Source of the DNA: Imbricaverruca yamaguchii | Taxonomy: Eukaryota > Arthropoda > Thecostraca > Neoverrucidae | Assembly (NCBI GenBank): GCA_034440575.1 | Contig: JAOTOL010001519.1 | Span: forward strand, 359,501 to 423,500 | Length of the DNA: 64,000 bases | Direction: 5' to 3' | Shown: positions 48,219-61,505 of the stretch, piece by piece | How positions within the stretch are numbered: the first letter of the stretch is position 1 | Layout: the number at the start of each line of letters is the position of its first letter | Notes under the pieces: model-generated | Told to the model about the DNA's origin: nothing | Seen by the model: the letters and a program-made list of their open reading frames with translations, nothing else | Database searches by the model: none | Translations under genes and position numbers: made by a program

Positions 48219-48533
48219 AGGTGGCGCCACTAGAGCGACTACGCTCCGAGCCACGAATCTGGCGGGCTGCAGGAGTGTGCAAGCCGACGTGCGACAGTCT
48301 TACCTGTAGTAAGAGGCGCGCTAAGGTGTGAGGAGACGATAAGCATCCTCCTTAGCAGTAGGAAAAGGCTACGTTTTCCTATAGAAGTCTTTCAGCTTTT
48401 GATCGAGAAGTGAACCAACCAAGGCGGGACACTCGAGGGACCCGGCTGCTTAAACAAAATGACTTGGCGCGTCTGGTTTGCCGTCACCTGGGAACGTAGG
48501 TGGCGCCACTAGAGCGACTACGCTCCGAGCCGC
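48219..48533 (+). repeat. Pair of ~35-bp direct repeats 279 bp apart
   Basis: AGGTGGCGCCACTAGAGCGA plus CTACGCTCCGAGCC occurs at 48219-48253 and 48498-48532 with no visible change. ACCTGGGAACGTAGGT is also doubled around the second copy (48486 and 48535). The interior has no recognisable frame. Confidence 0.8.
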
Positions 48534-49479
48534 TACCTGGGAACGTAGGTGTTGTTTTGCGAAAATTATTGGGGGCAAAGTCACACAGGATTTATGTAGG
48601 TATAAAATGCAGCTGTTTCATACGCGCAACGAATGAGTGTGCGGGGGGGGGAGCGGGGACGGCGGAATCCGCCCGCTTGTTTAAAAAAATGTTACTCCAT
48701 AAGTGCAACTTAACTTAAATACTTAAATGCGATATTGTAAGTGCAACTTAACTTAAATACTTGGAGTTTTATTTGAGCGAGATGGATTACTGACAAAAAT
48801 AAACATTTCGGAATAGTGGCCAGTGCTTGGTCATGAGTGCGGCTCACGAGAACAACTTCACATAATGGTGCAGGGAGTGGAGGTGGCCAGCGGACACGAA
48901 CAGCGCCGCTGTCGAGCACGTGGTCAGGGAAGGTGAATGGGTGACTTGTCCTCAATATGGCGATAACTGGGGAGCCACCCAAACAAGCCCTGAGACGTAC
49001 CGCACCGGACGAAGCTGTGCCACTGCAGATCCGGACGTTAGATGGCAGCACTGCAGTTGTGGTAGAGGGCGTTGCTGCCGTGCAAAGCTCGCCGCTGTTG
49101 GCAAGGCCTGCCCACCCTCGAACACTGCAGAATAAAAAACACTTATTAGGTGTTGCTACAGATCTCAGCTGATCGCGAAAACCCATGCAAACAGCACTCA
49201 TTACTCACGAGCATTTTCTCGTTTCAGTGTCCGCAGCTAAAAAACAGAAATGTCGCGTACATCGCGACGCACACAGATTCAAGATAACTCCAAAGTCTCA
49301 CATCCACTCCCGACTTCACAGCATAGTGGCAGACCAAAGTATTGGAAGCCCACCATCTCACCACAAACAATAAACACCAATATCTCACCACTCAATCATC
49401 CAAACACATTTAAATCGAAACATTCAACTCATAACTACGTACACACAGACTGCTTGCAAAGCAACGATTCGCTCCGAGC
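48534..49479. other. Unassigned sequence
   Basis: The minus-strand frame 48710-49201 (163 codons) overlaps plus-strand frames and has no recognisable domain. A 24-base direct repeat (TAAGTGCAACTTAACTTAAA plus TACT) lies at 48700-48765. Confidence 0.35.
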
Positions 49480-49622
49480 GATCCCGGATTCAACACTCAC
49501 ACCACTCTCTGGATATTTCCCAGTCTCGCGGCCCACCGGCGAAGCACTGTGGACGGCACCATTAGCCGTGACCGTGCATAAAGTGTGTCGTGAACCACCC
49601 AAATAAACAACAACAAAACAAC
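49480..49622 (+). mobile_element. SINE family A, 5'-truncated
   Basis: Matches family A from the B-box onward (GATCCCGGATTCAACACTCA), through CGCGGCCCACCGGCGAAGCA and the GTGTCGTGAACCACCC segment, to an AAATAAACAACAACAAAACA tail. The A-box part is missing. Confidence 0.88.
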
Positions 49623-52153
49623 CTGCTCCAAGTCAGAGCCGCGGCTACTCATGAAATACCGACAACCACCACTCGGATAAAAACAACATAACAGCACGTA
49701 TCCACACCCGCATCGATTGCCCATTCACACAGTCAGAACACCACACAACACTGAGTACGCTTCGACATGCAAATCACGTGAGACCCCGCCACCACACATC
49801 TACACAACATGCACCCCACCACGTCATGGAAAGCTACAAATCAAATCGAAGTAGCTCTCGCAAGGCTCAACCTAGGCCACACAAAACTGACCCGCAGATA
49901 CGGCATCACAAATGGACCTCGACCAACGTACAACTTGTACAATCTACCACCGAAAATCAAGCGCATATTGTCATCCGCAATACCAGCTACTCACCTAACC
50001 CCAGGCACTCACATATCACTGAAACGCCACACTTCTCACTGCTCATTCACGTTGACCAGCATTTTCAGCGATGACCATTCCATGCTTCACGATCTTCTAT
50101 TCGCTTATCTGTCTTCTACTGGCTTACTTCCAGCCTTTCCAGGCAGAGAAGACAGATACAAACCAAAGGAAGAAAAAACAGAGTCGCGTCTCCAACATAC
50201 CAGTGTAAGATCATCCCACGAGCCTGCGGTGTCAATGAGACCCCTGTAATAACGTTTGTTTAGGGTGGAGAGATGAGGTGAACGGCATATTGTCGCTATT
50301 TACACCGCCTATTACAGCTGTATTAAACATTGTTCCATATAACTGTTGGTTGACTTTCCAGGTCAGGTCAAACAGGGTAAACTCCGGGGTTGCAGCTAGT
50401 CAGCCTTCTTCGCATTTTTTCGGACCGTGATCATAAGACAAATGCGATTTTTCCTCAACATTGCTGATATACAAACTGAATACTTGGTCCATCATAGGTT
50501 TGCTCGGACACTTGCAAAGGTCAAAATCACCGGTTCCATCATGGCTAAACACCTGGCAATAAGGGAGCTTTTGCATGTGACAATTTTCTTAGCAGATGAC
50601 ACCCAGGAACAGGCTAAAAAGATAATGAGTGCCAGCAAAGGAACGCCAAATGTTTTTCGATCTTCTGAGACTTGGAAGGTCTCGGCTGTTTAGAACAGGC
50701 CAGGAGACTCGCTTCTACAACAACTGCACCTCGCTTGTTATCAGTATATCACAGCATCTCCCGCTTCCACGCTTTTGCCACTCCCCAACACCAGAGAGGC
50801 TCTCATCACCGCGAGACGGCAAGCCGGCAAGCCGGCATTCACAAATAAATGGGCATGGAGTGAGTAGCGCCAGCCACCGATCTCACTTTTCACCAAAACA
50901 TAATCGAGCACGCTACGGTATGGGCGGAGGACGCAGCAGTGGCAGCCGAAGCAGCACGCTGGACCCTGTCGTGCCAGCTGAGATGACTCACTGGTGAGGT
51001 GGTGAGCCTCAGCTTGTGTAGCAGGTAGTGTGTCGTGAGCATATGGCTTCCAATTCCGTTCAGCAAGACGTTCAAAATATTTGGTGATGAAACTAAAGTT
51101 TTTCGATGCTCTTATCACAGCAAGACACATGATTTTTGGACATTATAGGGCCAATGAATTGGAGTGTGTTTGGAAATTCATCACTTCACAGTGACTGAAG
51201 GCGAGACGTGGTGAATATGAACCTAATGCGCCTTACTGCAAGTTCGCGAAATTCGCTTGTAACATAATAATCGTAAAGTACGTAAATGACCTTGCAGAAC
51301 GGTGCATTAAGCTGATTCATGGCTGTGCCAGTCCATTCATAATGAGGGTCAGCTGCAAACACTACTGCAAACTGCTAAGTATCATCGTCGGATGTATTCT
51401 GTATTGACAAGGAGCTGCTAGCTATGGTGTGATATATAGCCATATGCTAGCATATGATGAGGCATGCTGTGTGACATGTGACATGCACGATGTGCTGGGG
51501 AAGGGGGGGTTGAGCTTAGATGCGTATCAGACCCTAGGGTCATTTGCACCGTCTTCAAAGCGAGTGTGCATTACATGCAAGTCTAAGGCAAATGTATGCT
51601 TACGTTCAGGAAATCTTAAAGAATCTAAAGTTATAGTGCATGTAACGTTAAGGAGCTAAAGGCGCGGGCTGGGCGGGGACATCTTCCGGATGTTTAGTGC
51701 TCTTGTTACTTTACTCCTCCGCAAAATAACTCATAGTTGGGGTGGGGGAGGGGTGACGACAAAGTTGACTTTGCTGGGGTGCCGGCATTAGCCTACTCTT
51801 GTCGAAGACCACCGAGGAGTCCCTGCCGTGTGCACAAGGCGGTAATTTTCCACACGCCGGCCGTCGGGTGTTAGCTGTTAGTATTGGGTTAGTAGAAGCA
51901 TGCTTTCATCCGAGGTTGTGAGTGAGGTTAGTACGGTGCATAATATCCTAACCGCAATGCCTATCTATTTGAACTGCTTGACGCTAAGAACATGGGCACA
52001 TGACTAACGAAAGACGAAGTAAACAGAGAGTGCAAATTCTTCGGTCTTTTATTGAAATGGGTAATGCATCAACGCCTCAAGTTGCCAATAGTGGACAACT
52101 CGTCATCGGTCACCAGCCCGTCACCACCGTCAACCGTCACCAGTCACCAGTCC
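49623..52153. other. Unassigned sequence
   Basis: No gene recognised. Frames at 49809-50249 (146 codons) and 50427-50693 (88 codons) have no known domain. AGGTCAGGTCA occurs near 50360. Confidence 0.35.
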
Positions 52154-52310
52154 GTCACCACACGTCATCATCGGTAGAATGACGTCATCGGACAGCCGGA
52201 GTCGACCTGGCAGTCCGTCACCACACGTTTTCATCAGCAGAATGACGTCATCGGACAGCCGGAGTCGACCTGGCAGTCGGTCACCACACGTTTTCATCAG
52301 TAGAATGAAG
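52154..52310 (+). repeat. 63-bp tandem repeat with TGACGTCA, about 2.5 copies
   Basis: GTCACCACACGT starts at 52154, 52217 and 52280 (period 63). Each full unit carries GAATGACGTCATCGGACAGC, so the array places two CRE-type palindromes 63 bases apart (52180 and 52243). Confidence 0.9.
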
Positions 52311-52384
52311 AGCGGCATCTGTCACGCCTGGTGACGTCTGAGTTACGGGTCGCCGGACGGCGGTCGCCGGGCGGCGCATCGAGC

Positions 52385-52795
52385 GCGTGGCTTCCTGTCA
52401 CACCGGCCACGGCACACTGGCCACGGCACACGGTGGGGACGTGAGTTACTGCTACACAGGCCTACTGCCACACCTGCCACAGCACACGGTGGGGACGCGT
52501 GTTACTGCCACACCGGCCTACTGCAACACTGGCCACGACACACGGTGGGGCCGTGTGTTACTGCCACACCTGTCACAGCGCACAGTGGGGACGTGAGTTA
52601 CTGCCACACCATCCTACTGCCACACCGACCACAGCAGACTGTGGGGCCTTGTGTTACTGTCACATCGGCCTACTGCCACACCTGCCACAGCACACGATGG
52701 GAACGTGAGTTACTGCCACACCGGCCTACTGCCACACCGGCCACAGCAGACTGTGGGGCCGTGTGTTACTGCCACACCGACCACAGCATACGGTG
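52385..52795 (+). repeat. 56-bp minisatellite with 40-bp variants
   Basis: CGGTGGGG anchors at 52431, 52487 and 52543 (period 56), followed by shorter 40-bp units. Units contain GTTACTGCCACACCGGCCTA. Histidine/threonine-rich frames here are repeat-driven. Confidence 0.9.
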
Positions 52796-55029
52796 TGTGT
52801 ATAGAGCCCGGGCAGCCGCCGGGTGCGCCACCTATTGGTGGAGGTGTAACCGGTATGGAATGGTGCAGACACCACGTACGATATCTCCAATTTCGCGACC
52901 AAAATAACCATGTTTTTCCATGCAGACTTCCTGTCGCGCGATCGTCATGTAGCTTCGTGCGGTGGGAAGTGGCATTGGCTATCCTTGACGTTGGCCAGGC
53001 GACCTAAGCCATCATTGACTTTGGCCGGGAAATCATTTTCAATTCACTATCGCTGTAGTCGCCATTTCTTTCTACGGCTCGGCGCGCTCCAACTGGCCGT
53101 CGACTGTGGCGGTCCGAACAACATTGATCGCGCTCTTTCTCCAATCTTACGGCCGATCGGCATCGATCTCGACCAGCTCATATCACTTCAATCATAGCGG
53201 AGTCATTGGATGGCTAATTCAGTTGCCAGGCTGGGCGGACGGTCGCGCCGGCTGTTATAGTTCGATGCCGTCGATGTGGCTCGGAGCGATTTTATCACCT
53301 CATCAGACAACGGAGACCGGTTGCCGGGACGAGGCGATCGTTCTCTAAATCATTTTGCGATTCACTGCCTTGTTAGCCAGCTGGATTGCCGGAATGATGG
53401 AAACTTCCGACGTGCATCACGAGAGTGATACAATCTTTAGTGATGGCAAGTCCACGGCATCGCGAGCTAAGGGCAAAATACATCTTTGTACGACCTGACA
53501 TTGCTTCAGCAGGCGATTTAGTGGCCTATGCGAAATTAGCCATTGGAAAGTGATTCAATTCACCCATCTGGGCAGGAATGTAGTTACTTCCCAAATCTAC
53601 ATGAACATCCCTGCTACATTTCCATACACCTATTTTGGCATAATCACGTGTGTTTCACGCTCATATGCTGCCCCGCAAAGTCAAAACCATGCCACGTTGC
53701 CCTTGCGGCTTCGTACCGAGGCCTGGCTACTGGCGTTGAGGTCTGTTTCAGGTCACCTCTGTCATGTTTCTGTTGGACAATTTTGTCTGCGACTTACGTG
53801 CAGTTATTTAGAGTGGCTTTAAAAATCCATGTCGACACTACCATGTGCACATACGGCACAGTAGGCTGCGGACGGATATGGCACGAACTACCTTGGTGTT
53901 CACACCTTGGGAGCAGTTGGATGTATTTGGAAGGGAACCATTGTATTCGCTAACCCCAATTACTGACTGACGTCAATAAAGGGCTACATGAACAGCCTTC
54001 TTTTCGCGTGTGTATAATATGTATCATTATCTCCACTGAGTTTCAAAGGATCCCACAAGGCGTCTAGCGTGGTAGTCGACCTGGACCAGAATGTACGCGT
54101 GCTTCTACTTGTTGCCCTTTATATTCCGACTACACGTCTTCAATCTCGTTGTACTCGCACTCGATGCGTTGCTATAGCAATACGCAGTACATTGCGCCAA
54201 TATTATGACCATTCCGGCTTTTAATTTGGCACTTTTATCTCCCACTGACTTCATTTGCAACTGGGCATTCCAACTGTAGACGATCAGATAATGGATAAAT
54301 AGTATAAATATCCTGAAAACGTGACGACAGATTAAACATGCATTATAGTCAGCTCCTTATTTTTTACCTGCATCAGCATTCGAAACACACAAGAATGATG
54401 CCGCCAATTTCACACGCGAGTTGTTTGTTTACCTGTAATGAATATGACGAACAGATAATTGTTGTTATAAATCCCCTGACATTTTTGAGGGTGCATGCTT
54501 ATCTTAAATGGTTATTGAAAGGGCAGTCGTTGAATAGTGCACCTGATTTCAAAATATGGTATAAGACATTTGAGGTACATCTGTTAAATTTGAGCATGGA
54601 CATCAAATATGGTTCGCTTCGTGATCAACGGTATCCTGATCATTTGCACCGTAATTCAGAGCATCGTTACTAAACTCTGAGCTCAATCCCCGCTGTTTAC
54701 ATTGATAACACCCCCGCCCTCACAACCATCCATAATCCCTTCACCGTCTTACTCACCACAGCTTCCTATATAACATTGCTCATCAAACAAACTATTATTG
54801 ATGCAGATGTCCAGACTTGATAGACATACTCAAATTCCGAAAACAGCAAGACGAAATCAGCTGATCGTTCCATCAACGATTGCCCTTACCATATCAATTC
54901 AAACGAGATACAAGCGCCATATAAACGCCGGGGGTAGACAAAAATAAGTATCTGTCCACTAAATGTATTCCATGATAATCAGTTTCTCACCGGAGATTTA
55001 GCAATACCATTCTTCTCACTTCCGCATCC
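52796..55029. other. Unassigned sequence
   Basis: No gene recognised. Frames at 53543-53953 and 54338-54673 have no domain I know. TGACGTCA lies at 53968-53975. Confidence 0.35.
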
Positions 55030-55784
55030 TGAGACATCAATGTGGTATGTTGTGTGAAAATTGTGAGGTCAGATCATATGCAATCAACGAGTTAGACAAG
55101 GTCAAGTAAGGTCACCTAAAAAACGTTCAACCAGTCGTTACGCTTTAACAGATAAGGTTATTTGAATGAAGCTTTCAGCGTTTGCTTACCCTTAAGGATG
55201 CAACAAAACGCGTTAGATGAATTTTGATTTTTTTTCGTTTTTGATGACTTAGTTTTGCATATCAATAATTGTTTTGCATATCGTATATTTTGCCCATTAG
55301 GGCTAAAATAGAAGGTTCTGGTTAAAATAGGAATTTTATGCGGGTAGTTTGACTTAAAACAGCGTTTCGTGGACCGCTAAACCAATTATAAAAATAATAC
55401 AATTCAAGCTTAACATTTTAAATATATAAACAAGAATGAAAGGTTGATTTTTGCATGGGCAAACATTTTAGGGCCATGGTCGTTTTCGCCTTCTGTTTCT
55501 GATTCAAGCATTTTTCATCTTTAAAATCTCCCCCAAAATGAGCTCCCCAGAGCCTAAAACATGCCAGTCGTTATCGCATAAGCTTTCGTTTTCCGCATTG
55601 TGACGTCAATTTGGTGTGGGTGACGGGGTCAAATTTTGAGGGTGGTTTCGAGCCCTACTCGTCGTGCGGCTTTCGATGGCACCCCTTTAGTCTTCGTCCA
55701 ACGCTTAGTTTGGAAATTAGAGCGACTTTAAAAGGACCCCCACCGAGACGGAGGTGTGAAGATCTCACCTGAAAGACGGGTTAA
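55030..55784 (+). mobile_element. TTAA MITE family, copy 3, 5'-truncated
   Basis: Aligns by eye with copies 1 and 2 from about 55030 (ACATCAAT region), through AGGTCA-AGTA-AGGTCA (DR4, 55099-55114), to a right end GAAAGACGGG followed by TTAA (55781-55784). The left terminus is missing and divergence is higher, so it is older. Confidence 0.8.
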
Positions 55785-55821
55785 TCCAAGTGGGCTCACG
55801 CGACTCTGATTACGTCTTAAG

Positions 55822-56255
55822 CATGCATGTCCTTTATGATATCCATGCATGTCAGTTGTGTTGTGCATGCATGTCCTTTATGCCATCAATGCATGTCCTT
55901 TATGCCATCAATGCATGTCCTTTATGCCATCCATGCATGTCCTTTATGCCATCCATGCATGTCCTTTATGCCATCAATGCATGTCCTTTATGCCATCAAT
56001 GCATGTCCTTTATGCCATCAATGCATGTCCTTTATGCCATCCATGCATGTCCTTTATGCCATCCATGCATGTCCTTTATGCCATCCATGCATGTCCTTTA
56101 TGTCATCCATGCATGTCCTTTGTGTTATCCATGCATGTCCTTTGTGTTTTCCATGCATGTCCTTTGTGTTTTCCATGCATGTCCGTTATGCTATCGATGC
56201 ATGTCCTTTATGTTGTCAATACATGTCCTTTATGTTGTCAATACATGTACGTACA
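55822..56255 (+). repeat. 22-bp minisatellite with CATGCATG core, about 19 copies
   Basis: Unit CCATGCATGTCCTTTATGCC plus AT, period 22. Because 22 is not a multiple of three, all three plus frames stay open with a 22-residue repeat. Later units drift (TTTGTGTTTT variants). Confidence 0.95.
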
Positions 56256-56568
56256 AGTCTGGCCGCGGTTGAGCATTGTTTTGATACATTATCCTACCGT
56301 CAGGAGATGGTAGCAGATGTTCTCGCTCTAACGGGGGTTAGCATTATGATCATGTGAAGACTGCATTGGTGTCCCGTGGACATTGGTGCCTGGACATTGG
56401 TGTCTGGAAATTGCGCATGGATGGCAACCCAAACAATATTGCCATTTAGGGTTTCTGTTATTGGACATGTGTGATATTATCGGCTGCAGTGTTTTCCACC
56501 AAAGATGATACGTTAAATTCAGTTGAGAACGTACTGTAGTCAGAAAACGGTTGCACTTAGGTATTCAA
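56256..56568. other. Unassigned sequence
   Basis: No gene recognised. A short CATTGGTG repetition lies at 56364-56404. Confidence 0.4.
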
Positions 56569-56581
56569 TGCTACAATGGTC

Positions 56582-56742
56582 GGTTAGTTATTGGTTTTTA
56601 CGACACATCGACCGTTGAGTCATGTAGCGTCGCCAATCTCTCACGCCGATTGGTCGTGGGCGAAGAGTAGCGACAGGTGAGACTCGAACCCACAACCTTT
56701 AGATTGTGAGACGAGCAACTTACCCCAAGACTACTCGTCCCC
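56582..56742 (-). mobile_element. tRNA-derived SINE, family B with perfect 13-bp duplication
   Basis: On the minus strand: head GGGACGAGTAGTCTTGGGGT, B-box GGGTTCGAGTC, body CGACCAATCGGCGTGAGAGA and tail CGTAAAAACCAATAACTAAC. TGCTACAATGGTC flanks it exactly at 56569-56581 and 56743-56755. Confidence 0.95.
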
Positions 56743-56879
56743 TGCTACAATGGTCAAATCACGGATGGTGGACTTCTACATGTTGAACAATGTTGAAGGC
56801 AAACATCGTCTGTATCAGTGTGCGTCGCTCAAGTGCGGTGCATTTTCAAAATTCCGTATTCGACGACCACATTTAACGC

Positions 56880-57268
56880 GCTTCCGTGTGGCTGTGCGCT
56901 CCGTATTCCGCAGCGGCCCGGCGATGTGCGACCGCACCAGCGCGGTGACCGGGCGAGCCTGTCCCGTCCCGCGTGACCCGGTGCGGAACACCGCCGCCGC
57001 GCCGGAGCCCGCTCACTGCCGCCGGCGCTGACCCGACTAACCGAGACGGATGGGGCGTGGGGCGGGCCGTGCCCCGGCGCCGCCGCCGGCGACCTCGCGC
57101 TTTAGCAGATTGCCTCCCGGTTTGAATATCACTTGCGGACGGGTCGGCCCCGGCGGCCTATCAGCCGGCGCGGCTCGCCCTCGCCAACTCGGCCGGAAAT
57201 AGATGGTCCTGCAGGATGTCCCTCCTCGTGGGCCGCGGGCAGGGGAGCGCGTTTGTGCCACTGTGGCC
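56880..57268. other. CpG-rich block, possible CpG island
   Basis: Dense CpG with many CCGCCG and GGCGC runs. Proline/arginine/alanine-rich frames on both strands are typical of such sequence. No start exon or splice structure is recognisable. Confidence 0.45.
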
Positions 57269-58009
57269 CAGTGGCGTAGATAGGACTTGGTCTAGGGGAG
57301 GGAGGAACATCTGAAGAGCACCCTGCATACCGTGGGCCCCTACATTTATACAGAAAAAAAATATATATATATAATATATATATATATGTGTATATGGTTA
57401 GAAGCGTGTGAAAAAGAGACTCCGCGTTGTTGTGGCTAATGTGAGACTTACAACCAAGGTCGAACAGTCAGGTAAAGACCAGACAGAAGAACAAACCATT
57501 GAGCTCTCGACAACAACCAAGAAATTAAAACTCATTACGGAAAGTATGTGGGCATTAACACATCTCTTGCGGAGGCATTCATTTATTTGCCAAGGTTAAA
57601 ATACGAGTGCTCATCTGCATGCCCACAATTGCTTCGATCCGTTATCCACTGGGTTCAGACATAGTTTGATAGGGAATGTATTTGAGATAATGATGGGGCC
57701 CACATAATTGCGGCTTTTTAACACAGTCATACGTTCGCAAAATGAATACCCGAGAATGCCAGGGGGAAAAATAAGTGCATTCTTTGGGACGCCGGAAGAA
57801 CTAGCAACATTCCTGGCCAGCTAAACCGAAAACACAGCTGCCTGCAAATTATTTTGTCTTTCTTTTTGCTTAACCAGTGTCACCCGGTTCCAACGCGAAG
57901 CAGCTAGCACCACTGGAGCGGCTGTCATCACACCACCGTCATCACCGTCATCACCGTCATCACAGTCATCACCGGCATCACTGGAGCGGCTCAGGACACT
58001 CACCATCCG
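57269..58009. other. hAT-like end, short repeats, unassigned sequence
   Basis: CAGTGGCGTAGATAGG at 57269-57284 resembles a hAT-type terminus. An imperfect (TA)n is at 57360-57388 and a 9-bp (CACCGTCAT)n run at 57926-57982. The 63-codon frame at 57408 has no recognised domain. Confidence 0.4.
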
Positions 58010-58805
<796 letters not shown>

Positions 58806-59500
58806 CACCGATGATTTGTGCGGACCATGCGGTCCCCTCAAGGCGACAGAGTGCCTGGGGGCCCTTCCGACCTTCCGTGGGGTGGGGGGCTGCCCCCTTA
58901 GTCCCTCCTTGGCTACACCTCTGCTGTGGCCCCAGATGCTGGACAGGCGAGGGCATAGTAAACAGGAATAGTCCAGGCCACGCAGGGCGGTGCTGCTGTT
59001 TACCACCACCACCAATTTTTCCAAGCCTTGAAAACCATCTCATGTGAAGCCGTGCTCGGATGGGGCGCCACCCTGACATTTGACAAGAGTTCTGAATCTA
59101 TCCTGGTCTGAACACCGCTCGACCGCACACTCGAAAACAATCTAGCTCTGAGAGCATCTCTTGCTCACCACCACTGGACTGAAGGCAGCATCGCCAGAAA
59201 AGGAAACCAGTCGGTTTTGACATCAGCTACGCACTAATCCTGTGCGCTGAAGCCGGCGAGCGGAAAGCCCCTAAAAATTACCACGATTACTCCTAAGGCT
59301 GGGATCGCAGGGCACATTTCGTGCACGATTACATTCTTGGCCGCCGATCTAGGATTGGTAGGCGGGCGGGCCTTGTGGGACAGCGGGGTCAGATAGTGAG
59401 CTGTAGCTGCACAGTTCGACAGGCGCGCTGAGCAGCAATGAATGCTGGCACCTTGCGCACCGACTCGCCATAGATTACGTCGCTGGGACCAGACAGCGCC
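58806..59500. other. Unassigned sequence
   Basis: No gene recognised. G-rich patch at 58880-58900. Confidence 0.4.
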
Positions 59501-59915
59501 TCGAACGACATCTGCACAGAACGCTGGACCGCGCCTCAGACGACCACTACACAGAACGCCGGACCGCGCCTCGAACGACCTCTACACAGAACGCCGGACC
59601 GCGCCTCGAACGACCTCTACACAGAACGCCGGACCGCGCCTCGAACGACCACTACACAGAACGCCGGACCGCGCCTCGAACGACATCTGCACAGAACGCC
59701 GGACCGCGCCTCGAACGACCTCTACACAGAACGCCGGACCGCGCCTCGAACGACCAATACACAGAACGCCGGACCGCGCCTCGAACGACATCTGCACAGA
59801 ACGCCGGACCGCGCCTCGAACGACATCTGCACAGAACGCCGGACCGCGCCTCGAACGACCAATACACAGAACGCCGGACCGCGCCTCGAACGACCAATAC
59901 ACAGAACGCCGACGC
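59501..59915 (+). repeat. 35-bp GC-rich minisatellite, about 11-12 copies
   Basis: Unit CGCCTCGAACGACCTCTACA plus CAGAACGCCGGACCG, period 35 (CACAGA at 59585 and 59620). Variant positions (ACCTCTAC, ACATCTGC, ACCAATAC) recur in mixed order. Unrelated in sequence to the 35-bp array at 34187. Confidence 0.95.
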
Positions 59916-61410
59916 TGTGTGACCAGGTCCATTGAGCGGAACATCGGATACCATAGACAGGGATAATCGGACACACAAGGACGTCTATGAGCTTATAATG
60001 CGGCATGAGTTTACGATGAGCTATATCTATGGACGTGTATGAGCGCGCTTACTCGTGGGATGAAATTTTTAATAAAAAAAATACCACTGGTATTTTAGAC
60101 TGCTGAAGGTCCGAGCCATTGGACATTCTGCAAACTGACAATTTTGAATGCTGAGGGTTTGGCTACGGAGGACCTAGCCTGCTTGTGGCCAGATCTGTGT
60201 CTGAGCCGCTTCGGGTCTGAGTAATTGGACGTTTGGTCAGACTCACAGGTAGAGCCGCTGAGAACGGGATGGGAGATGGGTGGGGAGTTGATCCGGCTCG
60301 GGTATTAGGTGGGGCCATTGAGGGGGGATGGGGGTGGGTGGGAAGTGAAACTGGTTCTAACCGGCACCGCTGATGAATTCATCGCCAGACATTCATTCGT
60401 TCGTTGGAGCACGCATAAATCGCCACCATAAACACACGCTGCAATAACCCCGGCTATTCAATATATCTTCTGCACCCCACTTTGGGCGCTAAGTGGTGTC
60501 TGGCTGTCACTTTTACGATTAATATTCTGCCGGCGTTCGGATTTTACATGAGGTATATTCCGCCAGGTTCATATGTTATTGCACTCGGACCTTGGCTTCA
60601 AGCTGGTGACAGGTCGTAAGTAGCACATTCTTTCCTCGTGCTAAGTAAAGTGAAGGAAAACAAGTTACCACAATAGCGAAGCGGAATACCGTCAAGAGAG
60701 GGCAATGCTCATGCTAAGCTTACGACAGGGCCGATGGGAATTATTAGCCTATAATCAATTTCGCGAGGTAGTTTTTCTCTCCTCGCTTCATTCATTTTCC
60801 GCCATCGCGCACGAACCACTACCAAGAGTAATTTGAACTTCCAGAGTTCTCAAGCTATCAGGTAGCGCTTCTGAGCAAAATGCCCCAAGCTTTATGTCTT
60901 CTAAAGATATCATGATGTCACAGCTGCAATGATATGTCGTGTTTGTTGTGACTTATGTGTAATACCATAACGAAATGAAGATAATGTAGAACGCCTATGC
61001 GACGGTAGGCATCATTGAGGAGGTAAATATGACCTATGCATTGTTTCATCTGTGATTTCATATTCAACTTACCATGTTCACTTTCTTCAATTCAACGGTC
61101 ATGTTCACCGGTAAAAGTTTGTGCATTATGCTATTATCCTTCCTGGGTTCACCAGACTGAAAAGTCAACGGTCAGACTCCCCGCCTAAATAACATCCGAC
61201 ACATGCTTCTTCTTGTTGTCTAAACAGTCACGAGAAGAAGCCGTTCGCTTGACCCTCGGCAAATGTAGTTTGGCATAGCTGTCCTAAGGTGAGTTGTTGC
61301 TTCAGCCGCGCCATCCAGCTGATCAAATGTATTTTGAAAGGCTCAAAACACAATTGTTGCATTCGCTCCATCCTATGATTACTTAACGTCAACTTGTGTG
61401 TGTATGTATG

Positions 61411-61415
<5 letters not shown>
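59916..61415. other. Unassigned sequence
   Basis: No gene recognised. Loose GAGCCGCT / GAGCCATT recurrences at 60110-60320 might be another weak degenerate array. Confidence 0.35.

Positions 61416-61500
<85 letters not shown>
61416..61500 (+). repeat. (TA)n microsatellite
   Basis: About 80 bases of TA preceded by TGTATGTATGTATT. Confidence 0.97.

Positions 61501-61505
<5 letters not shown>

Noticed and set aside
55822..56255. CRISPR-like regular array
   Set aside because: There are no unique spacers and the units are contiguous; it is an ordinary minisatellite in a eukaryotic context.
59442..59978. Frames of 94-174 codons on both strands
   Set aside because: Translations of the 35-bp minisatellite at 59501-59915.
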